Shown: positions 6,732 to 16,071, numbered from the stretch's first letter. The stretch is 36,789 nt of DNA from Mycobacterium sp. PS03-16 (GCF_004570325.1 NZ_SPQO01000041.1:1-36789); one strand, 5' to 3'. A program made the numbers and translations. Notes: generated by a model not told the origin, from the letters alone.

Positions 6732-8357
6732 ATGACGGTGCTGACGCGCAGGCGGTTCCTCGGCGTCGCCGCCGGCGTCGCCGCGGGTGCGGCCGGAGTG
6801 GGCGGCCTGGCGTCCGCCGACCGGTGGTGGACCGGATCGGGCCGCGACCACTACCCGGCCATCGTGGTGGGCAGCGGCTACGGCGGCGGGGTCTGTGCGC
6901 TGCGGCTCGGGCAGGCCGGGGTGACCACGCTGATCCTGGAGAAGGGCCGGTTGTGGGAGGCGCCCGACGACGACGGCAAGCGGTTCTCCCGCATGCTGCC
7001 CGCCGACAGCCGCGCCGGCTGGTTCTCCTCGGTGCCGCCGAGCCTGGTGCCGTCGTTCCGTGGTGTGTCGATGGCCGATGTCGCCCACCGCGTCGCGTCG
7101 TCACAGCCCCGGCAGGCCGGGATCTGTGAGAAGGCCGAACACGGCGCCCACCAGGTGTTCCGCGGGATCGGGGTGGGCGGCGGCTCGATGGTCAACGCCG
7201 CGATCGCGGCGGTCCCGACGCCCGCCCAGGTCCGGGAGGCGTTCCCCGACATCGACCCCGCGGAGTTCCTCGGCACCTACGTGCGCCGTGCCGAATCCGA
7301 GCTGCGGATCACCCACCGCGACATGGCCTGGTTCGAGGAGACGCCGTGGTTCCAGTACGCGCGCGTGGGGCGCAAGTACGCCGAGGCCGCCGGATACCGG
7401 GTCGACTACAACGGCAGCGCCTACTCGTTCGACTATCTGCGCAGGGAGGCGGCGGGTGAGGTGCCGCGGTCCGCGCTGGACTTCGAGCAGCAGTTCGGCA
7501 ACAACTACGGCAGGTTCGGCAGTGTCGACCAGACCTACATCGCGGCGGCGCTGGCCACCGGCCGGGTCCGGCTGCGCACGCTGACCGAGGTGGTGGGCGT
7601 CCGCCAGGACGGTGACGGCCGCTACATCGTGTCGATCCGCGAAATCGACCGCTGGGGTACCGAACTCGCGCGCGAGGAGCTGTCCTGCGACCAGCTGCAC
7701 CTCGGCGCCGGGGTGCTCGGCACCACCGAGATCCTGCTGCGGGCGCGCGAGTCGGGCACGTTGCCGCGACTGAACGACGAGATCGGCCGCGGATACGGCA
7801 ACAACGGCGACGTCATGGTCGCCCACATGCTCGCCGACGGGGATCCCGCCGGTACCCAGCAGTCGTTGATGGGCATGATCAACCTCGACGGCCGTGATGA
7901 CCCGGACAACCCCGTGTACGCCAGCATGTTCTCGATCCCGCTGCCCGTCGAGACCTACGCGCTCGGCTACTACGTGATGGTCAAGACCGGCGACCGCGCC
8001 GACATCGTCTACGACCGCACCCGCGACGCCGCGGTCATCCGCTGGCCGCGGGAGCACACCGACCACCTGTACGCCCGGGCGCGCACGGTGTTCGACCGCG
8101 TGCTGGCCGCCAACGGCGTCGACTACCGCGACGACATCTTCGACGGTCAGGTCTTCGCCCCGCACACCGTGCACCCGCTGGGCGGATGCGTGCGCGCCAA
8201 GGCGACCGACGCCTACGGCCGGGTGCTGGGCTACGACAACCTCTACGTCAACGACGCCTCGCTGATCCCGGGCTACCTGGGCTGCAACCCGTTCATGACG
8301 ATCACCGCGCTGGCCGAGCGCAACATCGAGGGCGTGCTGGCCGGCCGGCGGACCTAA
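6732..8357 (+). CDS. Tat-exported GMC oxidoreductase, cholesterol-oxidase-like
   Basis: This 541-residue FAD enzyme is of the glucose-methanol-choline family, closest in pattern to class I cholesterol oxidase (ChoA). A twin-arginine signal RRRFLG (6-11) and a hydrophobic run predict export. The FAD-binding loop is VVGSGYGG (45-52). The C-terminal block HPLGGC...KATDAYGRVLGY...NPFMTITALAERN follows ChoA closely: His481 and Asn519 have the same 38-residue spacing as catalytic His447 and Asn485. By my alignment from memory the ChoA base Glu361, used for steroid isomerisation, is Ser398 here. Oxidation of a 3-hydroxysteroid without isomerisation, or another alcohol substrate, is therefore possible. 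The ATG at 6732 is preferred over a TTG two codons upstream because GGGAG precedes it. The stop overlaps that of the convergent TetR gene. Confidence 0.85.
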   Translation: MTVLTRRRFLGVAAGVAAGAAGVGGLASADRWWTGSGRDHYPAIVVGSGYGGGVCALRLGQAGVTTLILEKGRLWEAPDDDGKRFSRMLPADSRAGWFSSVPPSLVPSFRGVSMADVAHRVASSQPRQAGICEKAEHGAHQVFRGIGVGGGSMVNAAIAAVPTPAQVREAFPDIDPAEFLGTYVRRAESELRITHRDMAWFEETPWFQYARVGRKYAEAAGYRVDYNGSAYSFDYLRREAAGEVPRSALDFEQQFGNNYGRFGSVDQTYIAAALATGRVRLRTLTEVVGVRQDGDGRYIVSIREIDRWGTELAREELSCDQLHLGAGVLGTTEILLRARESGTLPRLNDEIGRGYGNNGDVMVAHMLADGDPAGTQQSLMGMINLDGRDDPDNPVYASMFSIPLPVETYALGYYVMVKTGDRADIVYDRTRDAAVIRWPREHTDHLYARARTVFDRVLAANGVDYRDDIFDGQVFAPHTVHPLGGCVRAKATDAYGRVLGYDNLYVNDASLIPGYLGCNPFMTITALAERNIEGVLAGRRT

Positions 8358-8944
8358 CGCACGAGCGCGTCGACGATCAGGTGCGCGGTGCGCTGGGCCC
8401 GCGCCCGCGTGTAGCTGCGGCCCTCCCGCTGGATCGCGTACACCACCCCGCCCACCAGCGCGTCGGCCGCCGACTCGGCGGTGGGCGCGTCGACGCCGCC
8501 GGCCACCAGCCGGTCGCGCACCGACCGGTGCAGGGGGTCGCCGAAGCCCGCCCGCAGCCGGGCGGCGGTGTCCTGGTGCTCCAGCGAGGCGACGGTGAGG
8601 ATCCGCAGCATCGCGTGGCCGCGGGGGCTGGTCAGCGTGGCCGCCAACCGGCCGGTCCAGCGCACCAAATCGGCGACCATGTCGTCGCTGTGCCGAACCG
8701 GGGCCAAAATTCCGGGAGCGTCTTCGAGCAGGACGTCGGCGACCAGCGCGGGCCGGCTGGGCCACCACCGGTAGATCGTCTGCTTACCGACGCCGGCCCG
8801 GGCGGCCACGGCCTCGATGCTCAACCCGTCGAAACCGCGTTCCAGCAGCAGCTCCCGCGTCGCGGTCAGGATCGCGATCCGCGACTTCTCGCTGCGCCGC
8901 CGGGGCGTGCCGGTGTCCGGGGGCGGCGTTGCGGGCGTGGGCAT
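8354..8944 (-). CDS. TetR-family transcriptional regulator
   Basis: The protein has 196 residues. The N-terminal helix-turn-helix (SRIAILTATRELLLERGFDG, LSIEAVAARAGVGKQTIYRWW) is a standard TetR DNA-binding domain, followed by the ligand-binding helices. The ATG at 8944 is chosen because an upstream in-frame start would place the N-terminus across the operator. The gene is divergent from the epimerase-fadE operon, and a perfect 23-bp palindrome lies between them, so autoregulation and control of that operon are likely. It is convergent with the GMC oxidase and overlaps it by 3 bp. The inducer is unknown; a steroid or fatty acyl-CoA would fit the neighbours. Confidence 0.92.
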   Translation of the reverse strand: MPTPATPPPDTGTPRRRSEKSRIAILTATRELLLERGFDGLSIEAVAARAGVGKQTIYRWWPSRPALVADVLLEDAPGILAPVRHSDDMVADLVRWTGRLAATLTSPRGHAMLRILTVASLEHQDTAARLRAGFGDPLHRSVRDRLVAGGVDAPTAESAADALVGGVVYAIQREGRSYTRARAQRTAHLIVDALVR

Positions 8945-8962
8945 CGGACCGTAGTCTGCCAC

Positions 8963-8985
8963 AGACGAGACGAACCGTCTCGTCT
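8963..8985. promoter_or_regulatory. Operator palindrome for the adjacent TetR regulator
   Basis: The arms AGACGAGACG and CGTCTCGTCT are exact reverse complements around a 3-bp AAC centre. The site lies 19 bp from the TetR start and 16 bp from the GTG of the epimerase gene, so it can control both directions. Length and symmetry are typical of TetR operators. Confidence 0.85.
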
Positions 8986-9000
8986 CGGCACAGGAGGGTC

Positions 9001-10005
9001 GTGGGCACACAGCTCGTCATCGGGGCCAGTGGATTCCTCGGCTCCCACGTCACCCGGCAGTTGGTGGCGCGCGGCGATGACGTGCGGCTCCTGATCCGGC
9101 GCACCAGCTCCACCCGGGCGCTCGACGACCTTCCCGTCGACCGCCGGTACGGCGACATCTTCGACCGCGACGCGCTCCGTTCCGCGATGGCCGGCTGCGA
9201 GGTCGTCTACTACTGCGTGGTGGATGCGCGGGCGTGGCTGCGCGACGCGCGGCCACTGTGGCGCACCAACGTCGAGGGGCTGCGGCACGTGCTGGACGTC
9301 GCCGCCGGCGCCGGGTTGCGTCGCTTCGTGTTCACCAGCTCGGTCGCCACCATCGGTATCGCCGAGCGCGGCGTGGCCACCGAAGAGTTGCAGCACAATT
9401 GGCTCGACCAGGCCGGGGAGTACGTGCGCAGCCGGGTGGCGGCCGAGAGTCTCGTGCTGCGCCACCACCGTGAGCACGGGCTGCCCGCGGTCGCGATGTG
9501 TGTATCCAACACCTACGGCGCCGGCGACTGGCTGCCCACTCCGCACGGCGGACTCGTCGCCGCCGCGGTGCGCGGCCGGCTGCCGTTCTACATCGACGGC
9601 GCCGCGGCCGAGGTGGTCGGCGTCCGCGACGCGGCCGACGCGCTGATCCTGGCCGCGGAGCGCGGTACGCCCGGGGAACGCTACATCGTCTCCGAGCGGT
9701 ACATGTCCGCCCGGCAGGTCTACGAAAACGCCTGTGCCGCAGTCGGCATGCCGCCACCGCGGCGGGGTGTGCCGATCCGGGCGATGGCCGCCGCGGCGGT
9801 GGCGGGTGATCTGGTGGCGCGCGTACGCGGCCGCGAGACCCGGCTGACCCCGCAGAGTGTCCGGCTCATGCACATCATGTCCCCGATGGACCACGCCAAG
9901 GCCGTGCGTGACCTCGGCTGGGCGCCGGCCCCGGTCACCGACGCCCTGGCCGAGGCCGCGCACTTCTTCGCCTGCGGTCGCCGATCGATGAAGGACCCCC
10001 GCTGA
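9001..10005 (+). CDS. NAD-dependent epimerase/3-beta-hydroxysteroid-dehydrogenase-like protein
   Basis: This 334-residue extended short-chain dehydrogenase begins with the nucleotide-binding GASGFLGSH motif right at the N-terminus. FTSSVATIG provides the usual Ser/Thr, and Tyr141 is the catalytic tyrosine. The Y-x3-K motif reads Y-V-R-S-R: the lysine is replaced by Arg145. The GTG start at 9001 follows AGGAGGG, and in-frame codons upstream would run through the operator. Substrate could be a sugar nucleotide or a 3-hydroxysteroid; the sterol-like neighbours favour the latter, but this is inference. Its TGA overlaps the ATG of the fadE gene by one base, so they form an operon under the divergent TetR. 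Confidence 0.82.
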   Translation: MGTQLVIGASGFLGSHVTRQLVARGDDVRLLIRRTSSTRALDDLPVDRRYGDIFDRDALRSAMAGCEVVYYCVVDARAWLRDARPLWRTNVEGLRHVLDVAAGAGLRRFVFTSSVATIGIAERGVATEELQHNWLDQAGEYVRSRVAAESLVLRHHREHGLPAVAMCVSNTYGAGDWLPTPHGGLVAAAVRGRLPFYIDGAAAEVVGVRDAADALILAAERGTPGERYIVSERYMSARQVYENACAAVGMPPPRRGVPIRAMAAAAVAGDLVARVRGRETRLTPQSVRLMHIMSPMDHAKAVRDLGWAPAPVTDALAEAAHFFACGRRSMKDPR

Positions 10006-12221
10006 TGCCGATCGCCCTGACCCCCGAACACGAGGCGCTGGCCGATGCGGTGCGCCAGTTCGCCGCCCGCCACGCACCCGTCGACACCACGCGACCCGCG
10101 CTCGACGCGCTGGCCGCCGGACAGATGCCGTCGTGGTGGCAGGATCTCGTGGCCAACGGGTTTCACGCGGTGCACCTGGCCGAGGACGTCGGGGGACAGG
10201 GCGGCGACCTGGTGGACACCGGGTGCGTGATCGAGGCGGCCGCGCACGCGCTGCTGCCCGGCCCGCTGCTGTCGACGGCGGCGGCCGGCGCGGTGGCGCT
10301 GCTGGCCGACCCTGTGCCGGCCGTCACCATGTTGCTCGGCGAGCCCGCCGCCGGCGCCACCGCCGTCGTCGTACCCGCCGACACCGCGAACGCCCGTGCG
10401 GTGGCCGACGGTGACGGCTGGGTGGTCACCGGCGTCTCGGCGCCCGTCCTCGGGTTGCGCTCGGCCACACGAGTGCTCGTCGCCGCCGCCACCGATACCG
10501 ACGTCCTGTAGTTCGTCGCAGACCCTGACGCCGACGGCGTGACGGTCGAGTCCCAGCACGGCACCGATCTCACCACCGACGTCGGGCTGCTGCGGTTGCA
10601 CCGGTACCGCGCCGCCGAACGCATCGAGGGCATCGACGACGAGCGGGCCCGCTGCGCGGTGGCCGCGCTGACCGCGTGCGCCATGTCCGGGATCATCCGG
10701 TGGTGCGTGGACGCGGTCACCGACCACCTGCGCACCCGCGAACAGTTCGGCAGGCCGATCGGCACGTTTCAGGCGCTCCAGCACCGCGCCGCCGAGCTGC
10801 TGATCAGCAGCGAACTGGCCACCGCCGCCGCCTGGGATGCGGTGCGCTCGGCCGGGGAGGCCGCCGACCAGCACGCGATCGCGTCGGCGACCGCGGTGCT
10901 GATGGCGGTCGCGCCCGCCCCCGACCTGGTGCTCGACACGCTGACCATGTTCGGCGCCATCGGGTTCACCTGGGAGCACGATCTTCACCTGTACTGGCGC
11001 CGCGCCACCGCGCTGGCCGCGTCGCTGGGCCCGGCCGGCCGGTGGGCCCGGCGGCTCGGCGAACTGACCCGCACCACCACCCGCGGCCTGACCGTGCCGC
11101 TGGGCGATGCGGAGGCCGACTTCCGCGCGCGGGTCGGTGCGGCGCTCGACCACGCGCAGAGCCTGCGTAACGACGCCCGCGGCCGTCAGGGCGATTACGA
11201 CGAGTTCGCGATCGGAGCGCAGCGCACCGCGATCGCCGGCGCGGGTCTGATCGCGCCGCACTGGCCGCCACCGTGGGGTCTGGACGCCACCCCGCGCCAG
11301 CAGCTGATCATCGACGAGGAGTTCGCCGCCCGGCCCGATCTGGTCCGGCCGTCGCTCGGCATCGCCGAGTGGATCCTGCCGTCGATCCTGAGCGCGGGCC
11401 GCCCCGAGGTGCGCGACCGCCTCGTCGAGCCGACGCTGCGCGGGGAGCTGGCGTGGTGCCAGTTGTTCAGCGAACCCGGCGCGGGCTCGGACCTGGCGTC
11501 GCTGGCCGCCCGCGCCACCCGGGTGGAGGGCGGGTGGCGGATCACCGGGCACAAGATCTGGACGTCGTCGGCGCACCGCGCCGATTACGGTGCGCTGCTG
11601 GCCCGTACGGACCCGGACGCGCCCAGGCACCGCGGCATCGGCTACTTCATCCTCGACATGCGCGCCGACGGCGTCGAGGTGCACCCGATCCGGCAGGCCA
11701 CCGGCGACGCCGAGTTCAACGAGGTGTTCCTCGCCGACGTCTTCGTGCCCGACGAGATGCTGCTCGGCGAGCCGACGGACGGATGGCGCCTGGCGATCAC
11801 CACCATGGCCCAGGAGCGCGTCGCCATCGGCAACTACGTGCACAACGACCGGGCCGGCGCGCTGCGGGAGCTGGCCCGCGACGACGGTCCCGACCAGGAC
11901 GCGGCGCTGCGCGCGCTCGGCGAGATCGACGCCTACAGCGGGGCGATCAAGGCGCTCGGCGTGCGTGAGACGCTGCGGCTGCTCGACGGGCAGGCCGCTG
12001 GTCCGGCGTCGAGTATCGCGAAGGTGGCCACCGCGACGATGCTGCGCCGCACCTTCACGGCCGTCCTCGCACTGACCGCACCCGCGGCGATGCTGGCGGA
12101 CTCCCAACCCCCGGTGGCGCAGCCCTACCTGCACCTGCCCGCCGAACTGGTCGGCGGGGGAACCCGGGAGATCCAGCTCAACATCATCGCGCAGATGGTC
12201 CTGGGGCTGCCGCGCGGCTGA
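10005..12221 (+). pseudogene. Double-domain acyl-CoA dehydrogenase interrupted by an in-frame amber codon
   Basis: Two fused acyl-CoA dehydrogenase units of the FadE34 type would make about 738 residues. Reading from the ATG at 10005 gives 168 residues and stops at TAG 10509-10511 (DTDVL-stop-FVADPDADG). The same frame continues without any shift to 12221. The context L-W-F-V-x-D, frequent in this family, suggests the codon was TGG (Trp), a single G-to-A change. The first unit keeps REQFGRPIGTFQALQHRAAE; the second (from about residue 363) keeps HKIWTSSAH and ends GGGTREIQLNIIAQ...LGLPR. The first stop falls inside the first unit, so the 168-residue piece cannot work. A GTG at 10539 could restart translation, giving 560 residues. 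A recent loss, a base-call error and stop readthrough are the options. It is coupled to the epimerase gene. Confidence 0.85.
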
Positions 12222-12234
12222 TCCGCGCCGATTC

Positions 12235-13239
12235 CTAGGTCGGCACCGGCAGCAGCCGGTGCAGCACGTCGGTGAGCGTGAGGATGCCGGCCGGGCGGTC
12301 GGCGTCGGTCACCACGACCAGGTGGGTGCGGGTGTCGCGCATGACCCGAAGCGCTTCGTACACCGGCGTTTCCGCGCCGAAGGTCACGGCGGGCCGCATC
12401 AGGTCCCTTGCGGTCGCCGACGCCGGGGCGGTCATCGTGTCGCGGACGTGGACCACGCCGACGATGTCCCGCCCGTCCGACACGAGCAGGCGTAGATGGC
12501 CGCTGACGCGGGCGGCGTCCTGGATGCGCTGCGGTCCGGCGCCGTCCGGAACGGTTCCGGTGTGCAGGTTCCGCTGCACCAGGTCGCCGACGGTGATCGC
12601 CTCGAGTTCGAGCGCGGACATCAGGTTGGCGCGGTAGCGCTCGTCGAGTGTGCCGGTGGTGGCGGAGTGCTCGACCAGGTGCTTGAGCGCGGCGGGATCC
12701 TGACCTTCGGCCAGCTCGTCGACCGGCGTCACGCCCACCCGGCGCAGGCACCAGTTCGCGGCGCGGTTCAGCGCGCGCAGCAGCGGGCGGGTCAGCCAGA
12801 TGAACCCGCGCATCGGCAGCGCCAGCAGCACGGCCGAACGCTCAGGATGCGCGATCGCCCACGACTTGGGCGCCATCTCGCCGACCACCAGGTGCAGGAA
12901 CGTCACGATCAGCAGCGCCAGCACGAAGCCGCCCGCGTCGGCGACCCACGACGGCAGCCCGAGGTCGGCCAGCCATGGCGTGATCGCATGGTGCACTGCG
13001 GGTTTCGTGACCGCGCCGAGCAGCAGCGTGCACGCGGTGATGCCGAGCTGCGACCCGGCGAGCAGCAGCGAGAGTTCGGTGGTGCTGCGCAGGGCGGCCC
13101 TGGCGGCGCGGCTGTCGGCGGCGCGCTCCTCGAGCCGGTGGCGGCGGGCGGCGATCAGCGCGAATTCGGCGGCGACGAAGAACGCGCTCGCCGCGATCAG
13201 CGCGGCGGTGACGGCGACGAGGATCAACGGGTCATTCAT
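12235..13239 (-). CDS. CNNM/CBS-domain membrane protein, short form (Rv1841c-like)
   Basis: The protein has 334 residues: a DUF21/CNNM membrane domain (about 1-190, with FFVAAEFALIAARRHRLEE near the start and AVLLALPMRGFIWLTRPLL near its end), then a CBS pair (about 200-330, ending DADRPAGILTLTDVLHRLLP). The C-terminal CorC/HlyC domain of longer relatives is absent. The family is linked to divalent cation or sodium transport and to membrane stability. Its ATG (13239) overlaps the end of the upstream paralogue by 8 bp, so the two are translated together and may form a heteromer. A gap of 13 bp separates it from the convergent fadE. Confidence 0.9.
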   Translation of the reverse strand: MNDPLILVAVTAALIAASAFFVAAEFALIAARRHRLEERAADSRAARAALRSTTELSLLLAGSQLGITACTLLLGAVTKPAVHHAITPWLADLGLPSWVADAGGFVLALLIVTFLHLVVGEMAPKSWAIAHPERSAVLLALPMRGFIWLTRPLLRALNRAANWCLRRVGVTPVDELAEGQDPAALKHLVEHSATTGTLDERYRANLMSALELEAITVGDLVQRNLHTGTVPDGAGPQRIQDAARVSGHLRLLVSDGRDIVGVVHVRDTMTAPASATARDLMRPAVTFGAETPVYEALRVMRDTRTHLVVVTDADRPAGILTLTDVLHRLLPVPT

Positions 13240-14596
13240 CGCCGGGCTCCGTGTCGAGCCGGACGGTGACGAACACGTCGGCGGGCACGTGCCGTTCGAC
13301 TTCGCGGACCTCGGCGACCAGCAATCGCCGTGGCGGAGGTCCCTCGGCCAGCAGGTCGGCGTTGTCGTCGGGCAGCGGAACCTCCACGGTGTCACCGGAC
13401 GCGGGCAGGCCGCCCGCATAGGCGATCACCAGACCGGCGACGGTCTCGTAGTCGCCGGCGGGGAACTCGAGGTCCAGGCTGCGCTCGGCCTCGTCGATCG
13501 GCAGGTCACCGGGCAACAGCCAGCCGTCGCCGTCGCGCAGCGCCGCGGCGGGGTCCTCGGTGTCGTGTTCGTCGGCGATCTCGCCGACCAGTTCCTCGGC
13601 GATGTCCTCGACGGTGACGGTGCCGGCGAAGCCGCCGTACTCGTCGATCACGATCGCCATCTCCTCACCGGCGCTGTCCAGTTCGCGGACCACGCCGGGC
13701 AGCGGCATGGTCTCCGGCACGATGACGGCGGGCCGCGCCCGGTCGCGCGCGGTGCCGGTGCGGGCGGCGGCGTCGAGCAGGTCGGGCAGGTGGATGATGC
13801 CGAGCACCTCGTCTGAGTGGGGGTCGATGACGGGATAGCGCGTGTGCCCCGCGGCCATCGACGCCCACACCCCGGAGACGGGTTCGTCCGCGGACACCAC
13901 GTCGACGCGGATCCGGGGGATCATCGCGTGTTCGGCGGTGCTGGTGGGGAAGTCGAGGATGCGGTCGAGCAGTGCGGACAGGTCGGGCGGCAGGTCACCG
14001 GTCTCGCGGGAGGCGGCGACGATGTGTTCGAGGTCGCGCGGCGTCGCGGCGTGCTCGACGTCGTGCACCGGTTCGATGCGCAGCGCGCGCAACAGGAGGT
14101 TCGACGACTGGTCGAACAGCCGGATGAGCCAGCCGAACACCTTGAGGTAGACCACGGTGGACAGGGCCAGCGCGCGGGCCACCGGCTCCGGCCGGGCGAT
14201 CGCCAGGTTCTTCGGGAACAGCTCACCGAAGAGCATCTGGATCAGCGTGGACGCGGTGAGCGCCACCACCGCCCCGATGCCGACCGCCACCGCAGTCGGT
14301 ACCGCGGAGCCGAGAAGGGTTTCGAGGCCGCCACCGATCAGCGGTTCGGCGACGTAGCCGACGAGCAGCCCGGTGACGGTGATGCCGAGTTGGGCGCCCG
14401 AGAGCATGAACGAGGTGCGCCGGGTGACGGTCAGCGACCGCGCCGCGGCGGCGTCTCCGGCGTCGGCCTGAGCGGCCAGCCGGGACCGGTCCGCGGCCAT
14501 GTACGCGAACTCCTGGGCGACGAAGTACCCGGTGAGAGCGGTGATCAGAACGACGACCAGGAGGCCGACGAGGATGGCGGCGGAGGCGGTCAGCAC
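13232..14596 (-). CDS. CNNM/CBS/CorC-domain membrane protein, long form (Rv1842c-like)
   Basis: About 454 residues: a CNNM domain (ILVGLLVVVLITALTGYFVA at the start, then MAADRSRL), a CBS pair around VDVVSADEPVSGVWASM and VIDEYGGFAGTVTVEDIAEE, and a C-terminal CorC/HlyC domain (GDLPIDEAERSLDLEFPAGD and onward). The EYGG...VT-ED-EE signature is typical of the HlyC/CorC family. No ATG fits the N-terminus. GTG 14596, which gives VLTASAAIL, is chosen because it places the first membrane helix at the start; GTG 14605 is nearly as good, and longer versions add only basic, non-homologous residues. It forms an operon with the short paralogue downstream. Confidence 0.87.
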   Translation of the reverse strand: MLTASAAILVGLLVVVLITALTGYFVAQEFAYMAADRSRLAAQADAGDAAAARSLTVTRRTSFMLSGAQLGITVTGLLVGYVAEPLIGGGLETLLGSAVPTAVAVGIGAVVALTASTLIQMLFGELFPKNLAIARPEPVARALALSTVVYLKVFGWLIRLFDQSSNLLLRALRIEPVHDVEHAATPRDLEHIVAASRETGDLPPDLSALLDRILDFPTSTAEHAMIPRIRVDVVSADEPVSGVWASMAAGHTRYPVIDPHSDEVLGIIHLPDLLDAAARTGTARDRARPAVIVPETMPLPGVVRELDSAGEEMAIVIDEYGGFAGTVTVEDIAEELVGEIADEHDTEDPAAALRDGDGWLLPGDLPIDEAERSLDLEFPAGDYETVAGLVIAYAGGLPASGDTVEVPLPDDNADLLAEGPPPRRLLVAEVREVERHVPADVFVTVRLDTEPGDE

Positions 14597-14814
14597 GGGA
14601 CGCACACCACGGGGGTCAGGGGGAGGGGCTTCGGTTCGGCGGCGTATGCGTCGGTGTTCATGTTGGTGAGCACGAGCGTACGGGAACTGTGCCCGCACTC
14701 ATGCGCGACCATGCATAGATCCTGTTCAGCTCGGTGTGGCGCGCGCTGCACCGCGGCACCATCTACTATCGAGGTCCGTAGATCGCGAACACAGACGAAG
14801 GATTCCGGAGGGGC

Positions 14815-16071
14815 ATGGAGGAGCGGCGTTCATTCGATCTGGCGGTCATCGCGACCGCCGGCGCGCTGGTGGTGAGCCTGGGATTGGCCGCCGCGTGGGG
14901 CGGACCGGACGCCGGGGCGGAGGCGGTCACGGCCGCCGGAAAGGCGGCGGTGATGTTGCCGCCTCCGCAGCCGCCAGTGCTGGCCATCAGCCCGGCGCCG
15001 GACGCCAGCGGCGTCGACCCGATCGACGCGGTGGCCGTCCAGGCGAAGGTGGGCTCGCTGGCGGGGGTGTCGATGGTCAACGAGACCGGCACCCCGGTGC
15101 CCGGCGCCATGACGCCGGACAACACGACGTGGAAGCCGCACGTGCCGCTGGGGTACGGGCGCACCTACACGCTGACCGTCACCGGCCGCGGCACCGACGC
15201 CTCCACATCGACCCACGTGACCCGATTCTCGACGATCATCCCCGAGGAACAGACCGACGTCTCGCTGACCACCACCGCGGGCGCCGACCTCACCGAGGGC
15301 GGCACCTACGGCGTCGGCACGGTCGTCGTCGCGCAGTTCGACGAACCGATCGCCGACCGGGCGGCCGCCGAGCGCCGGTTGCACGTCACCACCTCGCCGC
15401 CGGTCGAGGGCGCATGGAACTGGGTCAGCGACCGCAAGGCGCACTGGCGGCCGCGCGAGTACTTCCCGTCCGGCACCAAGGTCAGCGTCGCGGCGAACAT
15501 CTACGGCGCACGCCTCGGTGCGGGGCTCTACGGCTCGCAGGACCGGCGGGTGAACTTCACCATCGGCCCGTCCCACGTCTCGATCGCCGACGACAACACC
15601 AAGCAGATCAGCGTGTACGAGAACGGCAAGCTGGTGCGCACCATGCCCACGTCGATGGGCCGTGGTGGCTCGGAGTTCGTGGGCGGCAACGAGATCAAGT
15701 TCTGGACCCAGCCCGGCGTGTACACCGTGATGGACAAGGCCGAGATGGTGGTGATGGACTCCTCCACCTACGGGCTGCCGGTGAGCTCCTCGTCCGGTTA
15801 CCGGCTCGAGGTGCCGTACGCGACCCGCATCAGCCCCGACGGCATCTACCTGCACCAGCTCGAGGACACGGTATGGGCGCAGGGCAACACCAACGTCTCG
15901 GCGGGCTGCCTGAACCTGTCTGCCGAACACGCCGAGTGGTTCTACAATTTCTCCCGGCCGGGCGACGTCGTCGAGGTACGCAACACCGGCGGCGAACCGC
16001 TGCAGCAGTGGCAGAACGGTGACTGGAGCGTCCCATGGGAACAATGGCGCGACGGCAGTGCGCTGTCGTGA
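14815..16071 (+). CDS. L,D-transpeptidase (LdtMt5-like)
   Basis: This 418-residue enzyme of the cell envelope makes 3-3 cross-links in peptidoglycan. The N-terminus has one membrane anchor (about 8-28) with no lipobox. Residues 50-250 hold Ig-like beta domains (PAPDASGVDPIDAVAVQAKV; the GYGRTYTLTVTGRG block). The YkuD catalytic domain follows, with VYENGKLVRTMPTSMG, His347 and the nucleophile Cys365 in S-A-G-C-L-N; most family members have S-H-G-C. The C-terminal QQWQNGDWSVPWEQW tail resembles that of LdtMt5 (Rv0483). GGAGGGGC directly precedes the ATG. The BlaI gene starts 19 bp after the stop, so co-transcription is likely. These enzymes are carbapenem targets. Confidence 0.9.
   Translation: MEERRSFDLAVIATAGALVVSLGLAAAWGGPDAGAEAVTAAGKAAVMLPPPQPPVLAISPAPDASGVDPIDAVAVQAKVGSLAGVSMVNETGTPVPGAMTPDNTTWKPHVPLGYGRTYTLTVTGRGTDASTSTHVTRFSTIIPEEQTDVSLTTTAGADLTEGGTYGVGTVVVAQFDEPIADRAAAERRLHVTTSPPVEGAWNWVSDRKAHWRPREYFPSGTKVSVAANIYGARLGAGLYGSQDRRVNFTIGPSHVSIADDNTKQISVYENGKLVRTMPTSMGRGGSEFVGGNEIKFWTQPGVYTVMDKAEMVVMDSSTYGLPVSSSSGYRLEVPYATRISPDGIYLHQLEDTVWAQGNTNVSAGCLNLSAEHAEWFYNFSRPGDVVEVRNTGGEPLQQWQNGDWSVPWEQWRDGSALS

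Noticed and set aside
9720..12134. 804-codon minus-strand open frame opposite fadE
   Set aside because: The protein is low-complexity and the opposite strand carries clear acyl-CoA dehydrogenase motifs, so it is a shadow frame.
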